A stretch of DNA of 48,556 bases from Tatumella sp. JGM118 (GCF_018257515.1 NZ_JAERJR010000021.1:1-48556), one strand, 5' to 3'; numbered from the stretch's first letter, positions 24,786 to 34,079 are shown. Notes: generated by a model from the sequence alone, not told the origin. A program made the numbers and translations.

Positions 24786-25567
24786 GTGATTCCCTCAGTA
24801 TCAAGGGGTTAACTACCGGTTATCGCCGGCATCCGGTGATCAGTGAGATGTCACTGGCCGCCATTCCCCGGGGTAAGGTGACGGTATTACTGGGGCCGAA
24901 TGGCTGTGGTAAGTCTACCTTGCTGCGCGCCCTGGCCGGTTTAAACCGGGCGCAGGGTGAGATCTGGCTGGATAATCAAAATATCAACCGGTTATCCCTG
25001 GCAGAACGCGGCGAAAAAGTCGTCTATCTGCCGCAGAGCCTGCCCTCCGGAGTCCATTTGCAGGTCCTGGAATCTGTGCTGGTATCGGCCAGAGCCACGG
25101 GCCAGCAGGGGGCGGATGTCTCGCCGGAACGTATCCTGCAGTTACTGGATCAGGTCGGGATTGCGTCGCTGGCACTCAGATATATGGATGAGTTATCCGG
25201 CGGCCAGAAACAGATGGTCGGGCTGGCCCAGTCACTGGTACGTAATCCGTCCCTGCTGTTACTCGATGAGCCGCTCAGCGCCCTGGATCTCAATTATCAG
25301 TACCATGTGATGAGTCTGGTCAGTAAAGAGACCCGGGCGCGTAATATGGTTACGGTGGTTGTTCTGCATGATATTAATATTGCCCTGCGTCACAGTGATC
25401 ATGTGGTGATGATGAAGTCCGGACGGATTGTGGCCAGCGGTGCGCCGGCGGAGGTGATTACCCCGGAAAGCCTGGCCGAGGTCTATGGTGTTCGCGGGCG
25501 CATCGAATTGTGTTCTCAGGGGGTGCCCCAGGTGCATATCGATGGCCTGGTCAGCGGCGGCCTGTAA
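24782..25567 (+). CDS. Iron-complex ABC transporter ATPase (FepC/FecE type)
   Basis: An ATP-binding protein of 261 residues, the standard FepC size. Walker A is GPNGCGKST (38-46), the signature is LSGGQKQMVGLA near 139, Walker B is LLLLDEPLSALD near 158, and the switch histidine lies in VVLHDINIALRHSD. It completes the importer with the permease gene it overlaps and the divergent binding-protein gene. A hairpin follows its stop. Confidence 0.92.
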   Translation: MSDSLSIKGLTTGYRRHPVISEMSLAAIPRGKVTVLLGPNGCGKSTLLRALAGLNRAQGEIWLDNQNINRLSLAERGEKVVYLPQSLPSGVHLQVLESVLVSARATGQQGADVSPERILQLLDQVGIASLALRYMDELSGGQKQMVGLAQSLVRNPSLLLLDEPLSALDLNYQYHVMSLVSKETRARNMVTVVVLHDINIALRHSDHVVMMKSGRIVASGAPAEVITPESLAEVYGVRGRIELCSQGVPQVHIDGLVSGGL

Positions 25568-25575
25568 TCGTTATT

Positions 25576-25598
25576 GCGGATAGCCACCGGCTATCCGC
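25576..25598 (+). terminator. Hairpin behind the iron-transport ATPase gene
   Basis: GCGGATAGCC (25576-25585) and GGCTATCCGC (25589-25598) form a perfect 10-bp stem with a 3-base loop nine bases after the stop codon. There is no long T-run, so termination strength is uncertain. Confidence 0.6.
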
Positions 25599-25858
25599 CT
25601 TCAGGACTCACTCTCAATTCTTTTCCTGTCTGACTCTGTGTTATCTCCTCCTGAATTGTTCCCTTCACTCTCTGCACACCGGATGGCTGGTCTGTTTGTC
25701 GCTGTCGGGCAGGAGGGGGGGCCATTTCCTGTGTCCGTGCCACCCGGATGTCTCTCTGGCGGGCCTGAATCTCTCTGCCGCCGGACACCTCAGCAAGAGC
25801 AGATGGCACATAAATTGCTTATTTCACGGGGATAATGACAATAATGACGGAGAGTGCC

Positions 25859-27130
25859 ATGAGCGTTGATACTTCTGAGTTAGCCGGGGTTGCGGGGGCG
25901 GCCACCCACGAAAAGTGGAAGCAACTGGGCTACGGACTGCTGTGTATGGCAGCGATTTCCAGCCCGCAGTATGTCTGGACGTTGCTGACCAAACCCATGA
26001 TGGCGCAGTTTTCGGTCGGGCTGCCTGAGTTGCAGGTGACTTTCTCGCTGCTGATCATCTTACAGACTTTCTTTTCCCCTTTTCAGGGCAAGCTGATCGA
26101 CTATTTTGGTGCCAGACGGCTGATTGCGCTCGGTACTCTGTTATCCGGATTAAGCTGGGTATTGAGTGCGCAGGTGCATCAACTGGCTATGCTCTATCTG
26201 GTCTACGGAGGGCTGGGCGGCCTGGGGACCGGCATTGTCTATGTGGGTGTCGTTGGCCTGGTGGTACAGTGGTTTCCGTCGCAACGGGGGTTTGCGGCCG
26301 GTATTGTTGCGGCAGGCTACGGGATGGGGGCGATTGTCACAACGTTTCCCGTCTCGCATCTGCTGGATACCCGGGGGCTTAATTTTACCCTGACCGTGTT
26401 TGGCCTGATGTTTGCTATGGTCGGTTTTCTGGCCAGTCAGGGCCTGAAACATCCGCCGGCCAGCGATAGCACCGAAGCCGCACACCCCGCCGTGCAAGGG
26501 CAGAAACAGTTTACGGCGCCGGAAATGCTGCGCCAGCCGCTTTTCTGGCTGATGTTCTGCATGATGACGTTTATGGCGACGTCCGGCCTGATGGTGACCT
26601 CGCAGATGGCCATCTTCTCCCGTGATTTCGGTGTCAGTCAGGTCGTTGTTTTCGGGATGGCAGCACTGCCCCTCGCACTGACCCTCGACAGGTTTACCAA
26701 TGGTCTGACCCGTCCGCTGTTTGGCTTTATTTCTGATAAATTTGGCCGGGAACAAACGATGTTTATCGCCTTTGCGCTTGAGGCGGTGGCAATGACGCTC
26801 TGGCTGCTCTGCCGGCAGGATGCTGTGCTGTTTGTGTTACTCTCCGGCGTGGTTTTTCTGGGCTGGGGAGAAATCTTTTCCCTGTTCCCGGCGACGCTGA
26901 CGGATACTTTCGGCACCCGACATAGCACGACGAATTATGGCTGCCTGTATATGTCTCAGGGGATTGGTTCTGTCGCAGGGGGGCCACTGGCCGCCTTACT
27001 TCATCAGCATACCCATAGCTGGCTGCCGGTTTTCGGGAGTGCGATAGCTCTGGATATCATCACCGCATTCCTGGCGTTGCTGGTATTGCGGCCCGTCCGT
27101 CAGCGTTTTCTCCGCCGGCATCAGGGGTAG
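25859..27130 (+). CDS. OxlT-family MFS carrier (oxalate/formate antiporter-like)
   Basis: A 12-helix MFS protein of about 423 residues resembling OxlT and related monocarboxylate carriers: ISSPQYVWTLLTKPMM in helix 1, LIDYFGARR after helix 2, GGLGGLGTGIVYVGVVGLVVQWFP with helix 4, RGFAAGIVAAGYGMGA in helix 5, and FISDKFGRE in the second half. The chosen start (25859) has GGAG six bases upstream; upstream ATGs at 25835 and 25844 are in frame. The substrate cannot be deduced: no oxalate-degrading genes are near. It ends 23 bases from the convergent mmuM. Confidence 0.8.
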   Translation: MSVDTSELAGVAGAATHEKWKQLGYGLLCMAAISSPQYVWTLLTKPMMAQFSVGLPELQVTFSLLIILQTFFSPFQGKLIDYFGARRLIALGTLLSGLSWVLSAQVHQLAMLYLVYGGLGGLGTGIVYVGVVGLVVQWFPSQRGFAAGIVAAGYGMGAIVTTFPVSHLLDTRGLNFTLTVFGLMFAMVGFLASQGLKHPPASDSTEAAHPAVQGQKQFTAPEMLRQPLFWLMFCMMTFMATSGLMVTSQMAIFSRDFGVSQVVVFGMAALPLALTLDRFTNGLTRPLFGFISDKFGREQTMFIAFALEAVAMTLWLLCRQDAVLFVLLSGVVFLGWGEIFSLFPATLTDTFGTRHSTTNYGCLYMSQGIGSVAGGPLAALLHQHTHSWLPVFGSAIALDIITAFLALLVLRPVRQRFLRRHQG

Positions 27131-27153
27131 CCTGGCCGGCGGCAGGGTCAGCG

Positions 27154-28098
27154 TTACACAGAGGCGGTCTGTAAACGATGTAATGCAGCAATATCGGCTG
27201 GCGTGGTGCGACAGCAACCGCCGATCACCCGGGCGCCGGCCTCCCGCCATGCCGGCAGATAATCACTCAGCGTCGCACAGCCATGAGGCGGATGATGCCA
27301 GGTCTTACTGACCGGGTCATAGTGTTCACCGGAATTCGGATACACCACCAGCGGCAGTGGCGTCAGGGCATGAAGATGGCGTAGGGCGTCGGTCGTATTC
27401 TCCAGGGCAATGCAATTGATACCGATGGCGACGATACGGGGAAAGCCTTCGATAAAGGCGACCACCTCACTCAGGGGTGTGCCGTCACTCAGATGCTGTG
27501 CATCTTTCAGGGTAAACGAGAACCAGGCAGTGGTGCGGGGATACTCGTTCAGCAGCTCTGCCAGTGCCCGGATTTCGTCAAAAGAGGGCAGCGTTTCACA
27601 GGCCAGCAGATCCGCCCCGGCTTCGATCAATGCGGCAATACGCGGCCGGTGGAAGTCCTGATATTGCCGGAGGCTGCACTGGTAATCTCCGCGGTATTCC
27701 GAACCGTCAGCCAGATAGGCCCCGTAAGGGCCGACAGACCCGGCGACCAGCAACGGCCCGGCCTGCGGGTGCTCAGATAAATAGCGGTGACGGGCATTAG
27801 CCGCCAGGGTCACACTCAGACGCATCAGTGCCTGCGCATCTATCGCGGAGATATTCCGGGCGGCAAATCCGGGAAGACTGGCCTGATAGCTCGCCGTAAT
27901 CGCACAGCGGGCGCCCGCCTGAAAATAATCGTAATGCACCTGTTCTATCAGTTGCGGGTTTTCCTGCAGGACTTTGGCCGACCACAGGCTGTCTGCCAGC
28001 TGACAGCCACGGTGTTCCAGTTCCGTAGCCATCGCGCCGTCGAGCAGTAAAAAAGGCTGCTCACGGAGCACTGAGGATAAAGGATCATTGGGTCGCAT
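27154..28098 (-). CDS. mmuM: Homocysteine S-methyltransferase
   Basis: The enzyme moves a methyl group from S-methylmethionine (or S-adenosylmethionine) to homocysteine, giving methionine. It has 314 residues. The three zinc-binding cysteines are visible as C229 in GINC and C295-C296 in GGCCRTTP; LLLDGAMATELEHRG and AGADLLACETLPS are further family motifs. It starts one base after the mmuP stop (TAA-C-ATG), with AGGAG upstream, so it is translationally linked to the transporter gene. Confidence 0.95.
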   Translation of the reverse strand: MRPNDPLSSVLREQPFLLLDGAMATELEHRGCQLADSLWSAKVLQENPQLIEQVHYDYFQAGARCAITASYQASLPGFAARNISAIDAQALMRLSVTLAANARHRYLSEHPQAGPLLVAGSVGPYGAYLADGSEYRGDYQCSLRQYQDFHRPRIAALIEAGADLLACETLPSFDEIRALAELLNEYPRTTAWFSFTLKDAQHLSDGTPLSEVVAFIEGFPRIVAIGINCIALENTTDALRHLHALTPLPLVVYPNSGEHYDPVSKTWHHPPHGCATLSDYLPAWREAGARVIGGCCRTTPADIAALHRLQTASV

Positions 28099-28099
28099 G

Positions 28100-29503
28100 T
28101 TACTGCTCCTGAGGCTGAGTGACGTTAGCGCGGCTCAGCTTGCGGGTAATAAAATAAGCCAGATAGCAAAGGGCGACAAAAGGAATGCCGCACCATAATG
28201 CTATACGCTGGTCAGGGTCAAAGGCCAGACCTGCACAGGCGACCAGGCATAAAATAAAACCCAGCACCGGTACGACAGGATACCAGGGGGCACGATAGCG
28301 CAAATCGCTCAGCGGTTTACCCTGCTGCAGATGACGGCGGCGGAAAACATAGTGCGAGGCACAGATACTCAGCCAGACGGCGACGACGGCGAAACCGGAG
28401 ATTGCGGACAAGGCCACAAAAACAGTATCCGGCGCGATAACACTGGAAGCCAGCGCCAGGATCCCGCCGAGCATACTGACCGACAGCGCCGTTAAAGGAA
28501 CTCCCCGTTTTGTCACCCGGGCAAAGCACTGCGGCAGTGTATTCTGATTTGCCAGTGACCATAACATCCTGCCGGAAGCATACAGGCCGGAATTGGCGGC
28601 CGAAAGAATAGCGGTCAGGATCACCAGATTAAAGAACCCTGCGGCATAGGGAATACCGACTTTTTCGAACACCAGGACAAAGGGACTCTTTTCGACGCCG
28701 GCCTGCTGCATAGGGATCAGGGCCGCCAGCACAAACACGGTGCCGATAAAGAAAATAATCAGTCGTACCACGGTCGTGCGGATAGCTATCGGGATCACTT
28801 TATGCGGGGATTCGGTTTCCCCGGCCGCAATACCAATCAGTTCGGTTCCGGAAAAGGCGAAGTTAACCGCGACCATCGTCATCAGGATCGGCAGTCCGCC
28901 ATGCGGGAACCAGCCCTGAGACGTGATGTTATGCAGGCCGGGGGCCGGCGTTCCGTCATGCATCGGTAGCAGTCCGGTCATGGCGGCGACGCCCAGGATC
29001 AGGAACAGTACGATAGTGAAGACTTTGAGCAGAGAGAACCAGAATTCACTTTCGGCAAAAAAGCGGGTAGAGACCACATTCAGGCCGAAAATCAGCACAC
29101 AGAAGACCAGGCACCAAATCCAGACCGGGATCTGCGGAAACCAGTACTGCATACAGAAACCGGCCGCCGTAAAGCTGGAGCCGAGGGCGACCGTCCAGGT
29201 CAGCCAGTAGAGCCAGGCCACCGTATAGCCGGTGGCAGGGCCGAGATAGCGATTGGCATAGACATGAAATGCGCCGGTTTCCGGCATGGCGACCGACAGT
29301 TCCCCTAAACATTGCATGACCAGCCAGACCACCAACGCACCGATAAGATAAGCGAGGAGTGTGCCTGCCGCGCCTGTGGTAGAGATAATGTAACCGGTAT
29401 TAAAAAATAACCCGGTCCCGATCACTCCGCCCAGTGACAACATCACCAGGTGGCGGGCTTTCATGGTGCGCTTCAGAGGCGCGGGGGTGGAGGGTGTCTG
29501 CAT
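28100..29503 (-). CDS. mmuP: S-methylmethionine permease
   Basis: An inner-membrane amino acid/polyamine/organocation superfamily permease of 467 residues, almost collinear with E. coli MmuP (same length, very high identity in long stretches such as [19 protein letters not shown] and [18 protein letters not shown]). It imports S-methylmethionine, a plant sulfur metabolite, for the MmuM reaction. AGAAGG precedes the ATG. It is the first gene of the mmuPM operon. A MetJ-like motif lies about 20 bases upstream. Confidence 0.96.
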   Translation of the reverse strand: MQTPSTPAPLKRTMKARHLVMLSLGGVIGTGLFFNTGYIISTTGAAGTLLAYLIGALVVWLVMQCLGELSVAMPETGAFHVYANRYLGPATGYTVAWLYWLTWTVALGSSFTAAGFCMQYWFPQIPVWIWCLVFCVLIFGLNVVSTRFFAESEFWFSLLKVFTIVLFLILGVAAMTGLLPMHDGTPAPGLHNITSQGWFPHGGLPILMTMVAVNFAFSGTELIGIAAGETESPHKVIPIAIRTTVVRLIIFFIGTVFVLAALIPMQQAGVEKSPFVLVFEKVGIPYAAGFFNLVILTAILSAANSGLYASGRMLWSLANQNTLPQCFARVTKRGVPLTALSVSMLGGILALASSVIAPDTVFVALSAISGFAVVAVWLSICASHYVFRRRHLQQGKPLSDLRYRAPWYPVVPVLGFILCLVACAGLAFDPDQRIALWCGIPFVALCYLAYFITRKLSRANVTQPQEQ

Positions 29504-29518
29504 ATAGCCTTCTGAATG

Positions 29519-29532
29519 GTTAGATGTCTAAC
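29519..29532 (-). promoter_or_regulatory. MetJ-like box upstream of mmuP
   Basis: GTTAGA-TG-TCTAAC is an inverted repeat whose centre AGATGTCT (29522-29529) matches the met-box AGACGTCT at 7 of 8 positions. The neighbouring 8-mers match poorly (3 of 8 or less), so it is a single box; MetJ normally needs two or more. The assignment is therefore tentative. Confidence 0.4.
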
Positions 29533-29958
29533 GTAAGATGGGCGAAGTTATACCGGCATCTGCCCTGAAATGCAAAAAATCAGACGCTGCTGTCAGGGAA
29601 TACGGGCCGGAAAAGAGAGGGAATAATGGCTGACCGGCGGCTGAATCCTGCCGGATAAAATGAATGCTTCGCTTTATTGCGGAATGAGGGCGACGCCGCA
29701 GTCAGAGCCGTGCCAGGGAGGTAATGACCAGAGGGTACCGGTGGCCGACTGAGACTGTCCGGAGACATTCCCGGCGCGCCGTTCGCGCCCCGATAGCGAT
29801 CCCCGTCGCCGCGATTTTTAGGCTTTCGGGGTATTAATCCGGCTTTTTTATCAACTAACAGGCGACCCGCACGGTGAGACTTGTATAATGCCTGGCCAGA
29901 AGTAGTTAAACAGGCAGTTACCGGGAGACCGGTCCGATGATTTCAGGAAATTAATACC
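29533..29958. other. Intergenic region between mmuP and yehS
   Basis: About 425 bases between divergent genes contain no convincing small gene. TATAAT at 29884-29889 is a candidate -10 element for the yehS-like gene, about 70 bases before its start; the matching -35 is weak. Confidence 0.45.
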
Positions 29959-30429
29959 ATGATGCACAATGACGTTTTGCGTAGTGTTCGCTATATGCTC
30001 GACCTTCGTGATGAAAAAATGCTGGAAATTCTTATTTCCGGAGGGGCAGAAGTCAGCCTGCAGGAAATGAGTGGCTATCTGACCAAAGAAGGTGAGCCGG
30101 GCTACCTGGCATGTAACGATAAGATCATGGCACATTTTCTGAATGGCCTGATCTTCTACCGCCGTGGTCGTGACCCGCGCTATCCTGCCCCTGAAGTGGA
30201 GAAGCGTGTGACCAATAATGTCATGCTGAAAAAATTACGCGTGGCGTTTGAGCTGAAAACTGAAGATTTACATGACATTCTGAAATCTGTGGATTTTGCG
30301 ATGTCAGAAAATGAGCTGAGTGCCTTTTTCCGTAAAGAAGGGCATAAAAATTATCGCGAGTGCGGGGATCAGGTACTGCGTTATATCCTGAAAGGCCTGG
30401 CCGAACGGGTTCGAAAAGCGAAAAAATAA
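29959..30429 (+). CDS. yehS: DUF1456 family protein YehS
   Basis: A cytoplasmic protein of 156 residues made of two similar halves, each a DUF1456 repeat (NDVLRSVRYMLDL with FLNGLIFYRRG, then VMLKKLRVAFELK with VLRYILKGLAERV). It resembles E. coli YehS closely in length and in the R-NN---KKLR-AF-LK block. The biochemical role is not known. AGGAA lies upstream, and an ATG at 29962 is equally possible. It is monocistronic, convergent with the isomerase gene. Confidence 0.9.
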   Translation: MMHNDVLRSVRYMLDLRDEKMLEILISGGAEVSLQEMSGYLTKEGEPGYLACNDKIMAHFLNGLIFYRRGRDPRYPAPEVEKRVTNNVMLKKLRVAFELKTEDLHDILKSVDFAMSENELSAFFRKEGHKNYRECGDQVLRYILKGLAERVRKAKK

Positions 30430-30435
30430 TAATGG

Positions 30436-30462
30436 TTCCCCCGTCGGTGTCAGGCGGGGGAA
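30436..30462. terminator. Bidirectional hairpin between yehS and the YihS-like gene
   Basis: TTCCCCCG (30436-30443) pairs with CGGGGGAA (30455-30462) across an 11-base loop. It lies between convergent stops (30429 and 30474), so it can serve both transcripts. The flanking T-runs are short. Confidence 0.6.
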
Positions 30463-30473
30463 TATTCCCGGGG

Positions 30474-31727
30474 CTACAGCCTGTCCAGTCCCAGTTTTAC
30501 CGCGGTACCCAGTGTCGGTGCGAGCGGTAAGCGGCTGTTCAGTGTCAGCTGCCATGCGTGGTAGATATCGGGTTTCCCGGACCAGACCACGGAAGAGGGT
30601 TTGTTTTCGGCGTCCAGTTCGTGCCACCAGCTACCGTTTTTCTGATCGATCAGATAATTGGCAATATAATCCCACAATGTGCGATACCAGCGCTCATAGG
30701 TCAGGTCACCGGTACGCTTCAGCAGACTGGCGGCGGTAGAACAGCTTTCCGCCACGGTCCAGTGAAGACGGTTGTGGGTCACGGGTTTCTTGTCCCAGTC
30801 ATGGGTATACACCAGCCCTGGCTGACCATCCACATACCAGCCGTATCTGAGGCCGGTTTCAAATAAGCCTTTTGAATCTGTCAGTAACCAGTCCGGTGTG
30901 TGTTCATTATTCCGCAACAGTGCCGCTTCCAGGTGCAGCAACAGACGAGCCCACTCACAGGCATGCCCCGGGGTGATACCGTAAGGACGGAAGTCATCGG
31001 TCGGTTTATCTTTGTTGTAGTCGTGCCATTCCTGCCAGTTCTCGTCGAAATGTTCGGCCAGCAGGTAGTGGTTATCTTTGGCATGTTTATGAATGATATG
31101 GGTAACAATAGACAGTGCCCGCTGGCGCCATTTACTTTCACCGGTGACATCGGAAAGCTGCACAAACATCTCGGTGGCGTGCATATTACTGTTGCCCCCG
31201 CGATAAGCCTCCGGGTCCTTCCAGTCGCGGGCAAAACTTTCCTGCAACCTGCCTTCTTTATCTGACCAGAAACGGTTATCCATAATGTCTTTAGCTTCAT
31301 CCAGAAGCTCCTGCGCGCCTTCGATATTGGCTAATGTGGCACTTAATGCCGCAAGGGTGACGAAGACATGCAGGTAGGCTTGTTTACGCCCGTCAGGGGT
31401 TTGCTCCGGGATCCCGTCCAGCCAGCCGCCGAACTCTTTATCACGCAGCACACCACGTAATGCATCGATGCCCCATTTGGCCAGATCTCCGGCCCCCGGT
31501 TCGCCCTGCAGGGAGGCGATGGAAAAACAGTGAGTCATCCTGGCGGTGAGCATGCTCTCCGGTTGCGCATCCACAGGCAGATTGCCATGGATATCCAGCG
31601 CACCAAACCCGCCCTTAGGATGTTTTGAATTGCGGTAAAACGCCATCAGGCGACGGCTCTCTTTTTCCAGCCAGTCATGGTGATAAGGCATGCTCAGCCA
31701 GCTGTCAGTTAATTGTTTAAATAACAT
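30474..31727 (-). CDS. YihS-like aldose-ketose isomerase (AGE family)
   Basis: A cytoplasmic (alpha/alpha)6-barrel enzyme of 417 residues, like E. coli YihS and bacterial mannose isomerases (~410 residues). Active-site blocks are AYRGGNSNMHATEMFV, YLLAEHFDENWQEWHDYN, GITPGHACEWARLLLHLE and WHELDAENKP, which carry the His, Arg and Glu/Trp residues of the family. AGAGGA precedes the ATG. No sulfoquinovose genes are near, so isomerisation of mannose, lyxose or a similar sugar is more likely than a role in sulfoquinovose breakdown. Confidence 0.87.
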   Translation of the reverse strand: MLFKQLTDSWLSMPYHHDWLEKESRRLMAFYRNSKHPKGGFGALDIHGNLPVDAQPESMLTARMTHCFSIASLQGEPGAGDLAKWGIDALRGVLRDKEFGGWLDGIPEQTPDGRKQAYLHVFVTLAALSATLANIEGAQELLDEAKDIMDNRFWSDKEGRLQESFARDWKDPEAYRGGNSNMHATEMFVQLSDVTGESKWRQRALSIVTHIIHKHAKDNHYLLAEHFDENWQEWHDYNKDKPTDDFRPYGITPGHACEWARLLLHLEAALLRNNEHTPDWLLTDSKGLFETGLRYGWYVDGQPGLVYTHDWDKKPVTHNRLHWTVAESCSTAASLLKRTGDLTYERWYRTLWDYIANYLIDQKNGSWWHELDAENKPSSVVWSGKPDIYHAWQLTLNSRLPLAPTLGTAVKLGLDRL

Positions 31728-31854
31728 AGTATCCTCTGTATTCAGGGCGTCAGACCGCCGCCGGCAGGCTGCGGCAGTCCTTATAAAAACAACGTTATTC
31801 GATGCGCAGGCAGCCGTGGGACTGCGCTGCGCTGACAGGGGGACGGTTTAGGGT

Positions 31855-32730
31855 TTAGCCGCCGACCATGATACCGCCGTTAGGGTGCAGTACCTGGCCA
31901 CTGATAAAGGAAGAATCAAGGCTTGCCAGGAATACATAGACCGGGCCAAGCTCAGAAGGCTGACCGGCACGGCCCATCGGGGTTTCATGGCCAAAGTCTT
32001 CCAGCAGATCCTTGTTATAGTCACCGAGCGTCGCGGGTTGCAGCGGGGTCCAGACCGGGCCGGGGGCCACAGCATTCACACGGATACCCTTCGCGACAAT
32101 CTGGTTTGACAACGCGCGCGTGAAACTGACAATCGCCCCTTTAGTGGCGGTATAATCCAGCAGCATTTCCGGGCCAACATAGGCATTGACTGATGTGGTG
32201 TTGATGATGCTGTCATCTTCCTGCAGGTGTGGCAGAGCCGCTTTGGTGAGGAAGAAGACTGAGTGAATATTCACATCAAATGTATCCAGCCATTTTTCGT
32301 CACTCAGGGTGGTAATATCTTCGTTCGGATACTGAGTCCCTGCGTTGTTCACCAGAATGTTTAGTTTACCGAACTCTTTGACCACGCTGTCGACCAGCTG
32401 ACGGCAGTTTTCCGCTTTACGCAGATCGACCGGATAAGTCACACATTTACGGCCTTCCTTTTCCGCCAGTTGCTGTGCAATTTTTGCATCCTGCGCTTCT
32501 TCTTCACTATCCGGTAAATAGGTCAGGGCAATGTCCGCGCCTTCGCGGGCAAAATGCTGCACAACCGAACGTCCTATACCGCTGTCACCCCCGGTGACCA
32601 GGGCAACTTTACCCGCCAGCTTTCCGCTGCCTTTATAATCATCCCGTATAAAGACCGCTGCAGGCTCCAGTTTTTCATCGCTGCCGGGCAGAGTTTGTGA
32701 CTGAGCATGGATAGTTATCTTCTGAACCAT
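31855..32730 (-). CDS. Short-chain dehydrogenase/reductase, YghA-like
   Basis: An NAD(P)-dependent Rossmann-fold oxidoreductase of 291 residues. TGGDSGIGR (cofactor loop), NNAGTQYP and the catalytic YTATK are all present, and the polar N-terminal extension before the Rossmann fold is typical of YghA and the Gram-positive general-stress dehydrogenases. GGAGG precedes the ATG. It stands alone, with a large gap and a long hairpin upstream. The substrate is unknown; a role in stress or aldehyde metabolism is inferred from the family. Confidence 0.9.
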   Translation of the reverse strand: MVQKITIHAQSQTLPGSDEKLEPAAVFIRDDYKGSGKLAGKVALVTGGDSGIGRSVVQHFAREGADIALTYLPDSEEEAQDAKIAQQLAEKEGRKCVTYPVDLRKAENCRQLVDSVVKEFGKLNILVNNAGTQYPNEDITTLSDEKWLDTFDVNIHSVFFLTKAALPHLQEDDSIINTTSVNAYVGPEMLLDYTATKGAIVSFTRALSNQIVAKGIRVNAVAPGPVWTPLQPATLGDYNKDLLEDFGHETPMGRAGQPSELGPVYVFLASLDSSFISGQVLHPNGGIMVGG

Positions 32731-32756
32731 ATTTCCCTCCGGTTATGTTAATCGAA

Positions 32757-32808
32757 CGGTTAACAAAACGGCATTCCGAAGCCTGATGCCGCAGAAGTTT
32801 GTTAACCG
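32757..32808 (-). promoter_or_regulatory. Nested inverted repeat in the dehydrogenase leader
   Basis: The outer arms CGGTTAACAAA (32757-32767) and TTTGTTAACCG (32798-32808) are perfectly complementary over 11 bp. Inside them CGGCAT (32769-32774) and ATGCCG (32786-32791) pair again. The element ends 26 bases upstream of the start codon, where an operator or an RNA leader structure would act. Confidence 0.5.
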
Positions 32809-33222
32809 CACTCGTTAAACTTCAGAACGATTTAAGTATAGAAGGCGATACCCGATTGTCGAATAACCAGCAGAAACCACTGTGATGTCGCCAGAAAGTC
32901 AGAATATTTATCCGGGAACTCCGGGTTAATGGTTGGTTATCTTATTGTTTTAAATTGTGTTTGCGGTGTTATTTTAGCCGGGGGAGTGCCCTCTGGCCCG
33001 CCAGGTTTATCCGCGGATAAGCCAGAGGCGGGAATGATCTTTCACCGATGGTAGCGTCCGGACGATAAATAATATATCCGGAAACAACTTTACCCGGCAA
33101 AGCCATTCCCCGGACTGACCGGAGTCAAGGGTTTTCGACAGGGGAGCCACGGTATCCCGGGGGATCACTCTTGTGATGCAGAGCGCCTGCAGGAATGGCC
33201 GGCGGCTCTGTTACTTTTCGGA

Positions 33223-33250
33223 GCCAGCATTCCCTGGCGGGAATGCTGGC
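33223..33250. repeat. Perfect 12-bp hairpin in an intergenic gap
   Basis: GCCAGCATTCCC (33223-33234) and GGGAATGCTGGC (33239-33250) are exact complements around a 4-base loop. No gene ends nearby and there is no T-run, so it is not an ordinary terminator of a visible gene. Confidence 0.6.
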
Positions 33251-33536
33251 CGGTATGAAGGAGCCGTCATTATCATGGTCCCCCCGGGGGATCAGCCGCG
33301 CCGGAGAGAGAAATCGTCGCAGCACTCCCGGGGTCTGTCTCAAAAACAAGTTTTATCCACACTGACCCCCGGCCGTGGCGAACCCACTGGCTACCGAAGG
33401 CGGCTAATCGCGCTGTCGCATCGTCTTGTCTTTGGCTGGCATCAGCCTGTCCTGATCCGACCTTATCAGGCTCACCATTCAGAGAGATACTACAGGCCGA
33501 TACTGCTAACCGGATGATGGCTGACGGGAGATAGTG

Positions 33537-34079
33537 ATGAAAAGTGCGTTACTGGTGATTGATGTTCAGGACTCTTTTTTACACCGCGATGAGTGGTCAG
33601 ACGACGATTTTCCGGCATTTTCTGCCAGCCTCTGCCGGCTGATTTCAGGCTGTGAGAGACTGGGGATCCCTGTCGTGGATATCTTTCATGTCAGCGAAGG
33701 GGTGTTTGCCCCGGACTCCGGTTATGTGAAACGAATGTCCTTTTTAACTCATACCGCTGCAAAAACGGTACAAAAGCACGTTCATAGTGCTTTAGCCGCC
33801 GCTTCTTTATCTGACTGGCTCACAGAGGAAGCCATCGACCGGCTGATTATCTGTGGAATGCGGACAGAGCAATGTTGCGAAACCACGGCCAGAGCCGCGC
33901 GCGATTCGGGATTTGACGTACAGTTTATCAGTGAAGCTACGCTAACCTTTGCTATGCAATGGCAGGGCCAGGCGTATACTGCTGATGAAATCAGGCAGCA
34001 CACCGGTATGGTACTGAACGGGCGCTTTGCCGATGTCCTGACGGTAGAGGAATGCCTGCAACGGCAGGGACTTTGCTGA
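33537..34079 (+). CDS. Isochorismatase-family cysteine hydrolase
   Basis: A cytoplasmic hydrolase of 180 residues with the catalytic triad of the family: D9 in VIDVQDSF, K80 in VQKHVH and C113 in GMRTEQCCETTARAA. The second cysteine (114) replaces the usual Val. The start at 33537 has GGGAG seven bases upstream; a GTG three bases earlier is also in frame. It lies 33 bases before a GlxA-type regulator gene in the same direction, a common pairing, so the regulator probably controls it. The substrate may be an amide such as a nicotinamide-like or carbamoyl compound; this is not resolved. Confidence 0.87.
   Translation: MKSALLVIDVQDSFLHRDEWSDDDFPAFSASLCRLISGCERLGIPVVDIFHVSEGVFAPDSGYVKRMSFLTHTAAKTVQKHVHSALAAASLSDWLTEEAIDRLIICGMRTEQCCETTARAARDSGFDVQFISEATLTFAMQWQGQAYTADEIRQHTGMVLNGRFADVLTVEECLQRQGLC

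Larger units (their letters stand above)
32731..33536. other. Large intergenic gap with hairpins
   Basis: About 800 bases carry no convincing gene. Two structures stand out: a nested inverted repeat close to the dehydrogenase start (32757-32808) and a perfect 12-bp stem in the middle (33223-33250). Open frames here (for example 33173-33517) have no family resemblance and lack good ribosome binding sites. Confidence 0.55.

Noticed and set aside
26150-26755. A 201-residue open frame on the minus strand
   Set aside because: It is antisense to the OxlT-family gene and its composition (His, Gln, Arg rich) is typical of a shadow frame.
30474-31727. Sulfoquinovose pathway enzyme YihS proper
   Set aside because: No yih-type kinase, aldolase, reductase or transporter is present nearby; the general AGE-family label is safer.
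33173-33517. A 114-residue frame in the large gap before the cysteine hydrolase
   Set aside because: It spans the perfect 12-bp hairpin, has no good ribosome binding site and no recognisable domain.
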